Assembly: GCF_033845285.1 (NCBI RefSeq)
Contig: NZ_JAWXCX010000001.1
Location: 1,007,495-1,071,494 of the forward strand
Source: Marinococcus sp. PL1-022
Lineage (GTDB): Bacteria; Bacillota; Bacilli; Bacillales; Marinococcaceae
Direction of reading: 5' to 3'
Length of the DNA stretch: 64,000 nucleotides
A model generated the notes under the pieces. It worked only from the letters and a program-made list of their open reading frames with translations. It had not been told where the DNA came from and did not search any database. Both the position numbers and the translations under genes were made by a program. This document shows, piece by piece, positions 15,764-24,580 of this stretch (position 1 is its first letter; every line of letters starts with the position of its first letter).

Positions 15764-17022
15764 TTGATCTGCCCATCTCCGTGAATTAGATATTTGTGGG
15801 AAGTGATCGCCTTTAATCCCATTGGTCCGCGGGCATGCAGCTTCTGGGTGCTCACTCCGATTTCTGCGCCAAAGCCGAATTCGAATCCATCGGTAAAGCG
15901 GGTGGAGGCGTTGTGATAAAGAGCCGCTGCATCGATCTGCTGGAAAAACTTCTGCTTATTTTCCGCAGATTCGGTGACAATGGCTTCAGAGTGGTACGTG
16001 GTAAACGTATTAATATGCTCAATGGCTTCTTCTGTGTCCTGTACAGTTTTCACTGCAACGATCATATCCAGGTATTCGGTGTTCCAATCCTCGTCGGCTG
16101 CAGGCTCCACATCGCCATGCAGCTTTTGTACCGGAGCATCCCCGCGGATAGTAACTCCGTGGGCAAGCAGAGCATGCACCAGGGATTCGCCGTGGGTCTC
16201 AAGCCAGGACTGGTGCACAAGGATAGTTTCAGCTGCATTACAGACAGAAGGGCGCTGCGTTTTGGCATTGACGGCAATCTGTACTGCCTTGTCGGCTTCG
16301 GCGGTTTCGTCAATAAAAATGTGGCAGTTGCCGACGCCGGTTTCAAGCACTGGGACGGTGGACTGATTCACTACGGTTTTAATTAAATTGGCCCCGCCGC
16401 GTGGTATTAATACATCCAGGAAATCATTCATCTGAAACATTGTCGTGGCAGCTTCCCTTGAAGTATCAGAGGCGAGCTGCACCGCTTCTTTCGGAAGGGA
16501 GGTTTTTGCCAGAGCCTCCCATATGGCGTCCATGACCGCCTGATTTGACTGAAAAGCGGAAGAACTGCCGCGTAAAAGAACGCCGTTGCCTGTTTTTAAA
16601 GCAAGAGCGGCTGCGTCAGCTGTCACATTCGGGCGGGCTTCGTAAATCATGCCGATCACGCCGAGCGGAACCCGGATACTTTCCAATTTCAGGCCGTTCG
16701 GTCGGGTCCAGGATTCAATGGTTTCACCGATAGGATCTTCAAGAGACGCGATCTGCCGGCAGCCGTCAGCCATGCCTGCGATGCGTCCGGAGTCGAGCGT
16801 GAGGCGGTCAAGGAGGGCAGAGGATAATCCGTTTTTTCTTCCTGCCTCAAGGTCCTGGGCGTTCGCTTCAAGAATAAAAGCTTCCCGTGTTTCGAGTTCG
16901 TCAGCGATGAGCAAAAGCGCCTTGTTTTTCTCTTCGGTAGAAGCAGAAGCGACACGCTTTGACGCTTTTTTCGCTGCTTCTCCCTGCACCCGCATCTGGG
17001 TGCTGATTTGTGTTTGTTCCAT
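15760..17022 (-). CDS. proA: Gamma-glutamyl phosphate reductase
   Basis: Second step of proline synthesis: reduces glutamyl-5-phosphate to glutamate-5-semialdehyde with NADPH. 420 residues, the usual length. Aldehyde-dehydrogenase-like fold with IYEARPNVTADAAALALKTGN, the VLIPRGGANLI segment, the catalytic cysteine region RPSVCNAAETILVH, the TEYLDMIVAVKTV block and the C-terminal GFGAEIGVSTQKLHARGPMGL. It starts 2 bases after the proB stop with GGGAGAG as ribosome site, and its stop overlaps the proC start. Co-regulated with proB through the upstream T-box. Confidence 0.97.
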   Translation of the reverse strand: MEQTQISTQMRVQGEAAKKASKRVASASTEEKNKALLLIADELETREAFILEANAQDLEAGRKNGLSSALLDRLTLDSGRIAGMADGCRQIASLEDPIGETIESWTRPNGLKLESIRVPLGVIGMIYEARPNVTADAAALALKTGNGVLLRGSSSAFQSNQAVMDAIWEALAKTSLPKEAVQLASDTSREAATTMFQMNDFLDVLIPRGGANLIKTVVNQSTVPVLETGVGNCHIFIDETAEADKAVQIAVNAKTQRPSVCNAAETILVHQSWLETHGESLVHALLAHGVTIRGDAPVQKLHGDVEPAADEDWNTEYLDMIVAVKTVQDTEEAIEHINTFTTYHSEAIVTESAENKQKFFQQIDAAALYHNASTRFTDGFEFGFGAEIGVSTQKLHARGPMGLKAITSHKYLIHGDGQIK

Positions 17023-17024
17023 AT

Positions 17025-18140
17025 TTATCTCTCCCTTACAGTAGTAATCCAGTTATCCCGGTGGATGACTTCTGATTTTGACGTTAATGTAAATGAGGCG
17101 GCTTCAGCCGAGGATTTCCCTTTAACGGCGTGAAGCTCCTTGGCACTCATGTTCACCTGCCCCCGCCCGAGCAGCTGGTCCTTCTGGTCATACACATCGA
17201 CAACATTCCCGGCGGAAAAGTGGCCCTGCACATCGACGATGCCGGCAGGAAGGAGGCTTTTCCCGGAACGAAGCAGCGCCTTTGCTGCGCCTTCATCAAC
17301 CACTAAGGCGCCGGCAGTAACGGAGTGGAGGCCAATCCATTGTTTTTTATTGTTCACCACATCGCCGCCGGGCACGCCTATATAGGTGCCGTCCCCTTTG
17401 CCGCTGAGGACGTCTTCAAGTCGGTGTCCGCTGCCGAGCCTGCCGACAAATACCCGGGTGCCGAGGCGGATGGCTGTGCCGGCTGCTTTTAGCTTGGACC
17501 GCATACCGCCGGTGCCGACAGAGGAGCTTGATTCTCCGGCCTGCTCCATCAGATCGCTCGTGATGGACGGGATAAAGTGATATTTTTTGGCTTCCGGATC
17601 TTCGTTTGGGTTCTTGTCGTAAATACCGTTGATATCTGTTAATATCAGCAGTGTATCTGCGTGTACAAGTCCGGCTACAAGTGCCGACAGCATGTCATTA
17701 TCCCCGAACGTAAGTTCATCGACAGCGATGGAGTCGTTTTCGTTAATAATGGGAAGCACCTGGCGGTGAAGGAGCTCGGTAATGGTGGAATGGGCATTCT
17801 GGTACTGGCTGTGATTGGCGAAATTTTCCCGGGTTAAAAGCAGCTGGCCGCAGGCAATATTCACTCTGCTGAATTCTTCGTTGTACGCCTGCATCAGCTG
17901 GCTCTGGCCAACGGCAGCAGCTGCCTGTTTGCCGGCAGTCGTAACCGGGCGGGACGGATAGCCTAGATCGTAAAAGCCGGCAGCTACTGCCCCGGAGCTG
18001 ATCAAAATAACTTCATTTCCTGCCTGTCGCAGCCGGATGATTTCATCCGCGTACTGCTTCAGCTGTTCCCTGCTTAAGCTTCCCTGCTGATTCGTTAAAG
18101 AGCTGCTCCCGATTTTCACAACGACCCGTTCTTTTTTCAT
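17025..18140 (-). CDS. proB: Glutamate 5-kinase with PUA domain
   Basis: First and committed step of proline synthesis, phosphorylating glutamate. 371 residues: amino-acid kinase domain with VVVKIGSSSLTN near the start, ISSGAVAAG, INENDSIA, FGDNDMLSALVA, LLILTDINGIYDKNP, and GTGGMRSKLKAA; then a C-terminal PUA domain from about residue 280 (GALVVDEGAAKAL). ATG at 18140 is the start because AGGTGG lies just upstream; an in-frame ATG at 18173 lies in the T-box terminator and lacks a site. First gene of proBAC, behind a T-box leader, so expression should rise when uncharged tRNA(Pro) accumulates. Confidence 0.96.
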   Translation of the reverse strand: MKKERVVVKIGSSSLTNQQGSLSREQLKQYADEIIRLRQAGNEVILISSGAVAAGFYDLGYPSRPVTTAGKQAAAAVGQSQLMQAYNEEFSRVNIACGQLLLTRENFANHSQYQNAHSTITELLHRQVLPIINENDSIAVDELTFGDNDMLSALVAGLVHADTLLILTDINGIYDKNPNEDPEAKKYHFIPSITSDLMEQAGESSSSVGTGGMRSKLKAAGTAIRLGTRVFVGRLGSGHRLEDVLSGKGDGTYIGVPGGDVVNNKKQWIGLHSVTAGALVVDEGAAKALLRSGKSLLPAGIVDVQGHFSAGNVVDVYDQKDQLLGRGQVNMSAKELHAVKGKSSAEAASFTLTSKSEVIHRDNWITTVRER

Positions 18141-18173
18141 TGGAACCACCTGTCTTATTCGTTCTGAATGCAT

Positions 18174-18420
18174 ATAAAAAACCCCTTCGCCTGTAAAAGG
18201 ACGAAAGAGTTATCCGCGGTACCACCTTTAGTTGAAAAGACTGTGTCTTTTCCGCTCATGTCCATTAACGCAGGACCGCGTCCTAAAGGAAGCTCACGGA
18301 CAGGTTCAGTCAAAGCGGATTCCGGCATAGCTTTCAGCACAGGGCTATGCTCTCTGTCGGTGCTTTGTCCTACTATTTCCGTTTCACAGCTTTTGTACTA
18401 TTCAGCTTATTTGTGATTAC
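18174..18420 (-). ncRNA. T-box riboswitch upstream of proBAC (predicted proline-specific)
   Basis: On the minus strand the T-box core AGGTGGTACCGCGG lies at 18227-18214, preceded by a long structured leader (stem I from about 18400) and followed by a terminator hairpin (stem CTTTCG/CGAAGG, about 18207-18183) with a T-run at 18180-18176. A CCT triplet (18304-18302) followed by a purine, near the 3' side of stem I where GGACA can pair with TGTCC, fits a proline specifier codon. Proline T-boxes control proBA and proI in B. subtilis. Class is certain; the specifier assignment is inference. Confidence 0.9.
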
Positions 18421-18421
18421 T

Positions 18422-18450
18422 ATTATGTGAAGTGCCGGGTAGTTTGTCAA
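18422..18450 (-). promoter_or_regulatory. Sigma-A promoter of proBAC
   Basis: On the minus strand a perfect TTGACA (18450-18445), a 17-base spacer and CATAAT (18427-18422). It sits directly upstream of the T-box leader. Confidence 0.8.
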
Positions 18451-18478
18451 GTTTTAATACGTCTGGGAGGAAGATTAG

Positions 18479-19249
18479 TTGAAAACAATTATACTAACAG
18501 GAGCAAGCAGTGGTATTGGCAGAAAAACAGCAGAAAAGCTCGTGCAGAACGGAGAGAAGGTAATAGGTATAGGAAGAAACACGCAGAAGCTGCAGGCGGC
18601 TGCTGCAGAGTGGAAGGACTGGCCTGGGGAATTTGTAGCCTGGACGATGGATGTGAAAGAGGCGGCAAACGCGGCAGAAGAAATGAAAAAAATCACCGAT
18701 ATGCATGGCAGCCCGGACGTACTCATCAATAACGCCGGTACAGGAAAGTTTGGTGAACTGGAGCAGCTTAGCCTATCGGACTGGGAGCAGATGATAGATA
18801 CAAATGTAAAAGGAAACATCGCCATTACGCAGGCGCTGCTTCCTGATTTAAAACAGATGGCAGGACATATCGTTTTCACGGGATCAACCGCAGGCATTAT
18901 CGGCACGCCGAAAGCCACCGTTTACGCCGCAAGCAAGCGTGCTGTGCTTGGATTCGCAGAAGCGCTGCGCCTGGAAACGGCCGGAACCGGTGTGAGGATT
19001 TCCGTATTAAATACCGGTCCCGTAAAAACGGAGTTTCATGACCGCGCAGATCCGAGCGGGAGGTATAAGCGGTCAGTCGAGCAAATAGCCCTGTCGCCCG
19101 AAAAAGTGGCCGAAAAGCTGGTTAAGCTGCTCGAGCAGCCGAAGCGTACGGTGTTTATGCCCCGGTGGATGAAGGTCCTAAGTATGCTGTACCAGCTGTG
19201 GCCGTCAGCAGTGGAAAAAATCGGCCGCAGGCAGTTTCACCGCAAATGA
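18479..19249 (+). CDS. Short-chain dehydrogenase/reductase
   Basis: 256 residues, classical SDR fold: TGASSGIG cofactor motif (residues 6-13), NNAGTG near 85, catalytic serine in VFTGSTAG and the Y-x-x-x-K motif in VYAASKRAVLG. The C-terminal residues WMKVLSMLYQLWP resemble the YqjQ-like/DltE-type SDRs, which may sit at the membrane. The substrate cannot be told. The start is TTG at 18479 behind GGGAGGA. Its stop abuts, with no gap, the end of the converging flavoprotein gene; no terminator separates them. Confidence 0.85.
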   Translation: MKTIILTGASSGIGRKTAEKLVQNGEKVIGIGRNTQKLQAAAAEWKDWPGEFVAWTMDVKEAANAAEEMKKITDMHGSPDVLINNAGTGKFGELEQLSLSDWEQMIDTNVKGNIAITQALLPDLKQMAGHIVFTGSTAGIIGTPKATVYAASKRAVLGFAEALRLETAGTGVRISVLNTGPVKTEFHDRADPSGRYKRSVEQIALSPEKVAEKLVKLLEQPKRTVFMPRWMKVLSMLYQLWPSAVEKIGRRQFHRK

Positions 19250-20746
19250 TTACCGCTGTCGTTCAAGAGCGGCAAACGACTGGCCGCTGATTGATTCAAA
19301 TACATGAATCCCGCTCATAGTAACGGCCATCGTACTGGCGCCCGGAAAAATGGAATCTCCGCAGAACCAAACGTTTTCAAGCGGGGACCGGTGGGACAAG
19401 GGATGAAAAAACACGTTTTTTCTCGTCTGCGGGAATCCGCCAACCATGCCGCGGGGACGTTTGATATAGCGTTCCCAGGCGTGCGGGGCTCCGGGAAGGA
19501 GCCGCTCCGGCTGGACAGGCAGGCCGGCTTCCCGGATTTTTTCTGTAAGCGCCGTGGTAACTGCTGACTTTCTTTCTTCATATAACGACAAATCCTCCCA
19601 ATATTCGGGCGGGGTGTGAGTGGAGACGGTAAATGTACGTTCACCTTCAGGGGCCCGGATGCGGTCGTCCGGCGCCGATAATGAATAAAACAGATGGCTT
19701 GAAATGCCGGGAAGCTTCTGGTCCCAGAGCAGCTGGTGAAATAACGATTCTGGCGGTTCTGACGGCTCACAGACGCCGTACATGGAAAAGGTGCTCCAGA
19801 TCGGCGTTTCCGATTTGGTCTGCCAGCGGCGGGTGAATTGTTTCCGCTCTTCAGGCTGAAACAGCGGGAGCGCGGCCTGTACAGGAATGTTTAACACCAG
19901 GTGATCGGCGCTTGTCTTCCGGTCCCGGTGGTCAATAACTGTCCATGTGCCGTCATCATTTCTTTCTACAGCCTGGATGCGGCGGCGTTTTTGCATAGAA
20001 GCCCCGTGACGCTCACCTGCTTCTTTTAACTGTTCGGCCATACGGTAGAGCCCGCCGTATACATAGGAAGCGCCCTGATGGTATAAATCGAGGGCGTACA
20101 ATCCAAGCAGGGCAGGAGCGTGGCGGCTGCTTGTCTGCAGGCTGTCCAGGAGCTGCCCGTCAATATACTGGTGCACCTCGGTGTCCTGCAGACCATAGTA
20201 CCGCAGCACGTCTTCGGTGGAGGCGGCAAGCCAGCGGACAGCGCCGAGGATGCCGGGCCTGAGCGCCTGCACAGAACGAATGAAATCAGCGGGCTTTTGC
20301 ATTGGGAGGACTGGAAGGTGATGGATCAGCTTACGCAGCTCCTCCCCAATACGGAAAATATAGCGGTATAGCGAACGGATGCTGTCTGCTGAGGAAGGAA
20401 ACAACCGGCAGAGAGTATCGATATGCTTTTCCCGCGAAGAGTAGAGAGGGAGAGTAAATGAAGGAGCGTGCACCTGCATAATGGTTTCAAGACGCTCGTG
20501 TTTTGGGACTGGCTCCCCGAGATAGGTGAAAACCCGGTGATGAAGCCCGTCCGGCTGCTGCAGACCGAGGCCGAGAGTAGCGCCGACAGGGAACAGATAC
20601 GGCTTGTGCGTGAACTTGCCGGCGCACCCGCCCCATTCATTGGAAGCTTCAAATAAAGTGACGTCATAACGGTGACGGGCGAGCAGGGCAGCCGTTGTAA
20701 GCCCGCCGAAGCCTCCGCCAATAACAATGACAGATGGTCGATTCAT
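19250..20746 (-). CDS. Phytoene desaturase/CrtISO-like FAD oxidoreductase
   Basis: 498 residues. N-terminal FAD motif VIVIGGGFGGLTTAALLARHRYDVTLFEAS, then an amine-oxidase-like body and the carotenoid-desaturase-type end FCGDSIFPGASTMAVTMSGIHV. It belongs with the CrtI/CrtN/CrtISO/retinol-saturase superfamily. No phytoene or squalene synthase gene lies nearby, so a role in carotenoid synthesis is possible but unsupported. The ATG at 20746 follows AGGAGG; an upstream in-frame ATG at 20833 would overlap the divergent ylbG start and lacks a site. Divergent from ylbG by 81 bases, and tail-to-tail with the SDR gene. Confidence 0.8.
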   Translation of the reverse strand: MNRPSVIVIGGGFGGLTTAALLARHRYDVTLFEASNEWGGCAGKFTHKPYLFPVGATLGLGLQQPDGLHHRVFTYLGEPVPKHERLETIMQVHAPSFTLPLYSSREKHIDTLCRLFPSSADSIRSLYRYIFRIGEELRKLIHHLPVLPMQKPADFIRSVQALRPGILGAVRWLAASTEDVLRYYGLQDTEVHQYIDGQLLDSLQTSSRHAPALLGLYALDLYHQGASYVYGGLYRMAEQLKEAGERHGASMQKRRRIQAVERNDDGTWTVIDHRDRKTSADHLVLNIPVQAALPLFQPEERKQFTRRWQTKSETPIWSTFSMYGVCEPSEPPESLFHQLLWDQKLPGISSHLFYSLSAPDDRIRAPEGERTFTVSTHTPPEYWEDLSLYEERKSAVTTALTEKIREAGLPVQPERLLPGAPHAWERYIKRPRGMVGGFPQTRKNVFFHPLSHRSPLENVWFCGDSIFPGASTMAVTMSGIHVFESISGQSFAALERQR

Positions 20747-20827
20747 GTTACTCCTCCTAGACAGCATTGCCCTTTTTTCTTTTGACATGCTAGACTTAAC
20801 GAAAATCACGCGAAAGGATGTGCTTTC

Positions 20828-21100
20828 ATGCATCAGCCGAGAATTGGTGTAGCCGTTTGGATTAAATCTGTCAAACAGGCGAGACAGCTGAGAAAGTACG
20901 GATTAGTGCACTACGTTTCAAAACAAATGAAATACGCAGTAATATATGTGGATCAGGAAAATGTCGATACAGCTATGAGCCAAATCGGGAATCTTGGTTT
21001 TGTGGAAAGAGTGGAACGTTCGGAAAAACCATTTATTCCGCTAGAATACCACAAGGTCGAAAAAGAAAGCCAACCGCAGGATGACAGCATTGGAATATAA
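20828..21100 (+). CDS. ylbG: YlbG, DUF2129 protein
   Basis: 90-residue cytosolic protein of family DUF2129, conserved in Bacillaceae just upstream of rsmD and coaD. Visible features: GVAVWIKSVKQARQLRKYGLVHYVSKQMKYAVIYV, a compact alpha/beta body, then a conserved FVERVERS-KPFIPLEY tail and a short polar end. Function not known. Here it is separated from its usual neighbour ylbF by 11 kb and from rsmD by an MFS gene. Start ATG behind AAAGGATG. Confidence 0.9.
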   Translation: MHQPRIGVAVWIKSVKQARQLRKYGLVHYVSKQMKYAVIYVDQENVDTAMSQIGNLGFVERVERSEKPFIPLEYHKVEKESQPQDDSIGI

Positions 21101-21115
21101 ATAAGGCTCCTTTTA

Positions 21116-21144
21116 TTGTCCGTGGGGAGACGCTGTTTTATAAT
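21116..21144 (+). promoter_or_regulatory. Sigma-A promoter upstream of the MFS gene
   Basis: TTGTCC (21116-21121), a 17-base spacer and a perfect TATAAT (21139-21144), 30 bases before the MFS start. It probably also drives rsmD and coaD. Confidence 0.7.
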
Positions 21145-21173
21145 AAGGGAGGCGGAAAGAAGGGACCTCTCTT

Positions 21174-22373
21174 ATGGTAAGATGGAGAAAAAATTTATAT
21201 ATATTAATGGCAGCCCAATTTTTTGTAATGGCAGCCATGACGATGATCGTTCCATTCCTGCCGCTGTATCTGCAGGAGCTTGGAGTCACAGACCCTGGGC
21301 AGATAAGTATCTGGTCAGGTGTTATTTTTGGCGTCAATTTTTTAACGGCATTTTTATTTGCCCCGCTCTGGGGTAAAATTGCAGACAGACAGGGCCGTAA
21401 GCTGATGGTGCTCCGGTCCGGATTCGGGATGGCAATAGTAATGGTATTGATGGGATTTGCCACCGGTCCATGGAGTTTGTTTTTCCTGAGAATGCTAAAC
21501 GGGACCATCAGCGGCTTTATCCCTGCTTCGATTGCGCTCGTGTCTACAAACACACCGAAGGAGTATGCGGGGCGTGCGCTCGGCATGCTGCAGTCGGGCA
21601 CTGTGGCAGGAACGATCTGCGGTCCGCTGATCGGCGGCCTTTTGGCAGACGCCTTTGGCTTCCGGGCTATATTTAACATTACCGGAATCGGCATCGCCGT
21701 GGCGGCGGTTGCTGTTTTGTTTTTAGTGAAGGAAGATTTCGAGAAACCTGAGCAGGCTGAGAAAACGAAAACGAGTGATGATTTCAAAAGGATTGCAGGC
21801 GTGCAGCCTATGATCCCTCTGTATACCGTTATTTTTCTTGTGCAGTTCGCACTGATCGGAGTCAATCCGCTCATTTCCGTATTTGTTGGTGAACTGAGCG
21901 GCAGAGAGGAAAATGCTTTTTACGCTGGTCTGGCTGTGGCTTCCCTGGGAGTAGCGAACATGCTTGCTTCGCCAAAGCTTGGTAAACTCAGTGATACGAA
22001 AGGGGCGCAATATGTGCTGTTCGGTTCGTTAATCGGTGCAGTGCTCCTTTCCATACCGCAGGCGTTTGTAACAAACCTTTGGCAGCTGATTGCTGCACGT
22101 TTTTTTGTTGGTCTGTGTCTTGGCGGCCTTCTGCCGGCGGCTAACACGTTAATCCGCCAGCTGTCCCCCCAGGGGATGGAAAGCAGAGCCTACGGCTTTT
22201 CCAACAGTTTTTTGTTTCTGGGAAATATGCTTGGACCGGCCGCCGGAGGGCTGATCAGCGCCGCTCTTGGTATGCGAGGTTTGTTTTTAATCAGTGCCGC
22301 CATATTGGGTGCTGCTGTATTTGTTATGTACAAAAAGGTGATTCCAAAGCTGGCGCAGCGCACAGAATCATAG
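21174..22373 (+). CDS. MFS multidrug-type exporter (DHA1 family)
   Basis: 399 residues with 12 predicted membrane helices. Motif A of major facilitator transporters is seen as GKIADRQGRKLMVLRSG between helices 2 and 3; the antiporter motif C-like stretch GTVAGTICGPLIGGLLADAFGFR lies in helix 5. The central loop (about 185-205) is charged (EKPEQAEKTKTSDD). The DHA1/MdtG-like group exports drugs or metabolites by proton exchange; the substrate is unknown. It sits between ylbG and rsmD, with its own sigma-A promoter, and is followed 15 bases later by rsmD. Confidence 0.85.
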   Translation: MVRWRKNLYILMAAQFFVMAAMTMIVPFLPLYLQELGVTDPGQISIWSGVIFGVNFLTAFLFAPLWGKIADRQGRKLMVLRSGFGMAIVMVLMGFATGPWSLFFLRMLNGTISGFIPASIALVSTNTPKEYAGRALGMLQSGTVAGTICGPLIGGLLADAFGFRAIFNITGIGIAVAAVAVLFLVKEDFEKPEQAEKTKTSDDFKRIAGVQPMIPLYTVIFLVQFALIGVNPLISVFVGELSGREENAFYAGLAVASLGVANMLASPKLGKLSDTKGAQYVLFGSLIGAVLLSIPQAFVTNLWQLIAARFFVGLCLGGLLPAANTLIRQLSPQGMESRAYGFSNSFLFLGNMLGPAAGGLISAALGMRGLFLISAAILGAAVFVMYKKVIPKLAQRTES

Positions 22374-22388
22374 AGTGAGGCGAAACGT

Positions 22389-22961
22389 ATGAGAGTGATA
22401 GCAGGAGAGCTTAAAGGGCGGAGGCTGAAAGCGGTGCCCGGGCAGGGCACACGGCCGACATCCGATAAAGTGAAAGAGGCATTGTTTCATAAGCTGGGCC
22501 CTTTTTTTACTGAGCAGGAAACGGTCCTTGATTTGTTTGCCGGCACCGGAAACCTCGGAATTGAGGCGCTAAGCAGAGGGTGCGGTTCAGCTGTTTTTGT
22601 CGACAAAGCCCAGAGCGCGGTTACGGCCGTCCGGGCTAATATTGACGCGCTCGCGCTGGGTGGTCGCGCGGAGGTTTACCGTTCGGAAGCCTCTAAAGCA
22701 CTGGATCGTCTTGAGAGCCGGGGACGGCAATTTGATCTGATTTTTTTTGATCCTCCTTATGCAGAAGAAAAAGCAGGGCAGCTGGTGGAAAAAATACTGG
22801 ACTGCTCTGTGTTAAAAGAAGATGGAATGCTTATATGGGAGCACGCCGCAGCAAAATCAGCAGCGTTTGACGAACGTCTGTCTGTATATGCAGAAAAAAA
22901 TTATGGAGATACCACACTGACAATATTACAGCTGGCAGGAGGCGCTAAAAATGGCGAATAA
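22389..22961 (+). CDS. rsmD: 16S rRNA (guanine(966)-N2)-methyltransferase
   Basis: Methylates G966 (E. coli numbering) of 16S rRNA using S-adenosylmethionine. 190 residues; begins [17 protein letters not shown], the family's N-terminal hairpin, then [13 protein letters not shown], the SAM-binding [17 protein letters not shown] and the catalytic FFDPPYAE motif (D-P-P-Y). B. subtilis ylbH is the orthologue and also precedes coaD. The last 11 bases overlap the coaD start, so the two are translated from one message. Confidence 0.95.
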   Translation: MRVIAGELKGRRLKAVPGQGTRPTSDKVKEALFHKLGPFFTEQETVLDLFAGTGNLGIEALSRGCGSAVFVDKAQSAVTAVRANIDALALGGRAEVYRSEASKALDRLESRGRQFDLIFFDPPYAEEKAGQLVEKILDCSVLKEDGMLIWEHAAAKSAAFDERLSVYAEKNYGDTTLTILQLAGGAKNGE

Positions 22962-23445
22962 AGCAATTTATCCAGGAAGCTTTGATCCGGTTACGAACGG
23001 ACATCTGGACATCATCGAACGGGCGTACAATGTATTTGACCATGTGGTGGTGGCAGTACTGCATAACCGGAAAAAAGAACCGTTCTTTTCCATTGATCAG
23101 CGGGTGAAGCTGATAGAAGAATCAGTCAAGCATATGCCCGGAGTGGAAGTGGATGCTTTTCACGGGCTTTTAGTGGATTATGTAAAAGAAATAAAAGCTG
23201 ATACGATCGTAAGGGGACTCCGGGCGGTTTCTGATTTTGAATATGAAATGCAGGCAGCGTCAATAAACAGAAAACTCGAACCCGGCGTGGAGACGTTTTT
23301 TATGATGACAAATCACCAGTACTCTTATCTGAGCTCGAGTATTGTTAAAGAAGTAGCGGAATACGGAGCGGACGTATCCGGACTTGTGCCTGCGCACGTA
23401 GAAGACGCGCTTAGAGAACAGTTTGAGAAGAAAAACCGGGGATAA
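22951..23445 (+). CDS. coaD: Phosphopantetheine adenylyltransferase
   Basis: Fourth step of coenzyme A synthesis: transfers AMP from ATP to 4'-phosphopantetheine. 164 residues, full length. The nucleotidyltransferase T/H-x-G-H motif is in [15 protein letters not shown] (residues 8-22); [15 protein letters not shown] and the [14 protein letters not shown] motif are present. It overlaps rsmD by 11 bases; AGGAGG lies 9 bases before its ATG inside rsmD. In B. subtilis ylbJ (sporulation) and ylbK follow; here the next gene is the ylbL-type protease after 73 bases. Confidence 0.97.
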   Translation: MANKAIYPGSFDPVTNGHLDIIERAYNVFDHVVVAVLHNRKKEPFFSIDQRVKLIEESVKHMPGVEVDAFHGLLVDYVKEIKADTIVRGLRAVSDFEYEMQAASINRKLEPGVETFFMMTNHQYSYLSSSIVKEVAEYGADVSGLVPAHVEDALREQFEKKNRG

Positions 23446-23518
23446 AAGTGCGATTCATTGTAATTCCCATTCAGTCCTTCGTGTGATGAAGAATAATTGT
23501 TTATAAAGGATGAAGATC

Positions 23519-24580
23519 ATGTATCGCACCCGAAGCAGGAAGAAGCGGCGGATTATCACTGCAGCTGTGATGGCAGCTGTGGTGCTTATATTAACTCAGG
23601 TGCCTCTTCCGTACTATTATATACAGCCTGGATCAGCAGTCAGTTTGTCTTCGGTGGTGGAAGTGGAGCAGGGAGCAGAGGAGTCCGGTGAAATGTATTT
23701 AACGACTGTGTTTCAGCAGGGTGCTACGCCGGCACTTGCTTTATGGTCCGTATTTTCTCCGTACCGCGAGCTTTCCCCGAAAAATTCCTACCAGTTTGAA
23801 GATGAAAGTGAAGAGGAATTTTTTGAACGTCAGCGCCAGGTGATGGAGGCCTCCCAGGAGTCTGCAGAAATAGCAGCGTATGAAGCGGCCGGAAAAACTG
23901 TCAATGTGGAGTACCGCGGAGTAAGGGCTGCGGACTTTATTGACGGGATGGATGCGGCAGAAAAGCTGGAGGAGGGCGACCTGATACAGGCGGTTGATGG
24001 AAAAGAAACCTGGACGCTTGAAGAGTTGAACAGTGAGATTGCAAACATCGAAGCCGGCGAAGAAGCAATGATCACCTTCCGGCGGAATAAAAAGCAGATG
24101 GAAGCAGAGATTGCCGTGGAATCGTTTCCGGCTTCGACCGGAGAGGAGGAAAACTCCGGCCTTGGAATACTTTATCCCTATACGGAAAGAACTGTTTCTC
24201 TTGATCCCGAGGTTACGATCGACGCAGGATCTATCGGAGGACCATCCGCAGGTTTGATGTTTGCACTTGAAGTATACAATCAGCTCACCGAAGAAGATCT
24301 TACAGACGGAGAGAAAATAGCCGGTACCGGTACCATTGATGAACAGGGCGTAGTCGGTCCGATTGGCGGAATAGACAAAAAAATCGTGGCGGCGGACAAA
24401 AAGAATATAGATGTCTTTTTTGCCCCTGCGTCCGGCATGGCTTCGCCGTCCAATTACGAAATTGCCAGACAGACGGCGGAAAACATCGGTACTGATATGA
24501 AAATCGTACCGGTGGAATCATTTGATGAAGCTTTAAACTATCTAACAGATGAGCAGAAAATGGCTGAAAGCAAATCTTAG
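23519..24580 (+). CDS. ylbL: Membrane-anchored PDZ-Lon (S16) serine protease YlbL/SepM
   Basis: 353 residues: one N-terminal membrane anchor (about 12-30), a long linker, a PDZ domain (about 130-200) and a C-terminal Lon-type proteolytic domain. The catalytic serine is in DAGSIGGPSAGLMFALE (about residue 244) and the lysine in GGIDKKIVAADK (about 289), the S16 Ser-Lys dyad. Streptococcal SepM trims a secreted competence peptide; B. subtilis YlbL is reported to degrade the DNA-damage checkpoint inhibitor YneA. ATG 23519 is preferred: AAAGGA ends against the upstream ATG (23510) but is 8 bases from 23519. The 3' end overlaps the converging tmcAL gene by four bases. Confidence 0.92.
   Translation: MYRTRSRKKRRIITAAVMAAVVLILTQVPLPYYYIQPGSAVSLSSVVEVEQGAEESGEMYLTTVFQQGATPALALWSVFSPYRELSPKNSYQFEDESEEEFFERQRQVMEASQESAEIAAYEAAGKTVNVEYRGVRAADFIDGMDAAEKLEEGDLIQAVDGKETWTLEELNSEIANIEAGEEAMITFRRNKKQMEAEIAVESFPASTGEEENSGLGILYPYTERTVSLDPEVTIDAGSIGGPSAGLMFALEVYNQLTEEDLTDGEKIAGTGTIDEQGVVGPIGGIDKKIVAADKKNIDVFFAPASGMASPSNYEIARQTAENIGTDMKIVPVESFDEALNYLTDEQKMAESKS

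Noticed and set aside
9696-20827. Genomic island or prophage between ylbF and ylbG
   Set aside because: No integrase, transposase, tRNA or flanking direct repeats were found, and the genes are ordinary chromosomal ones.
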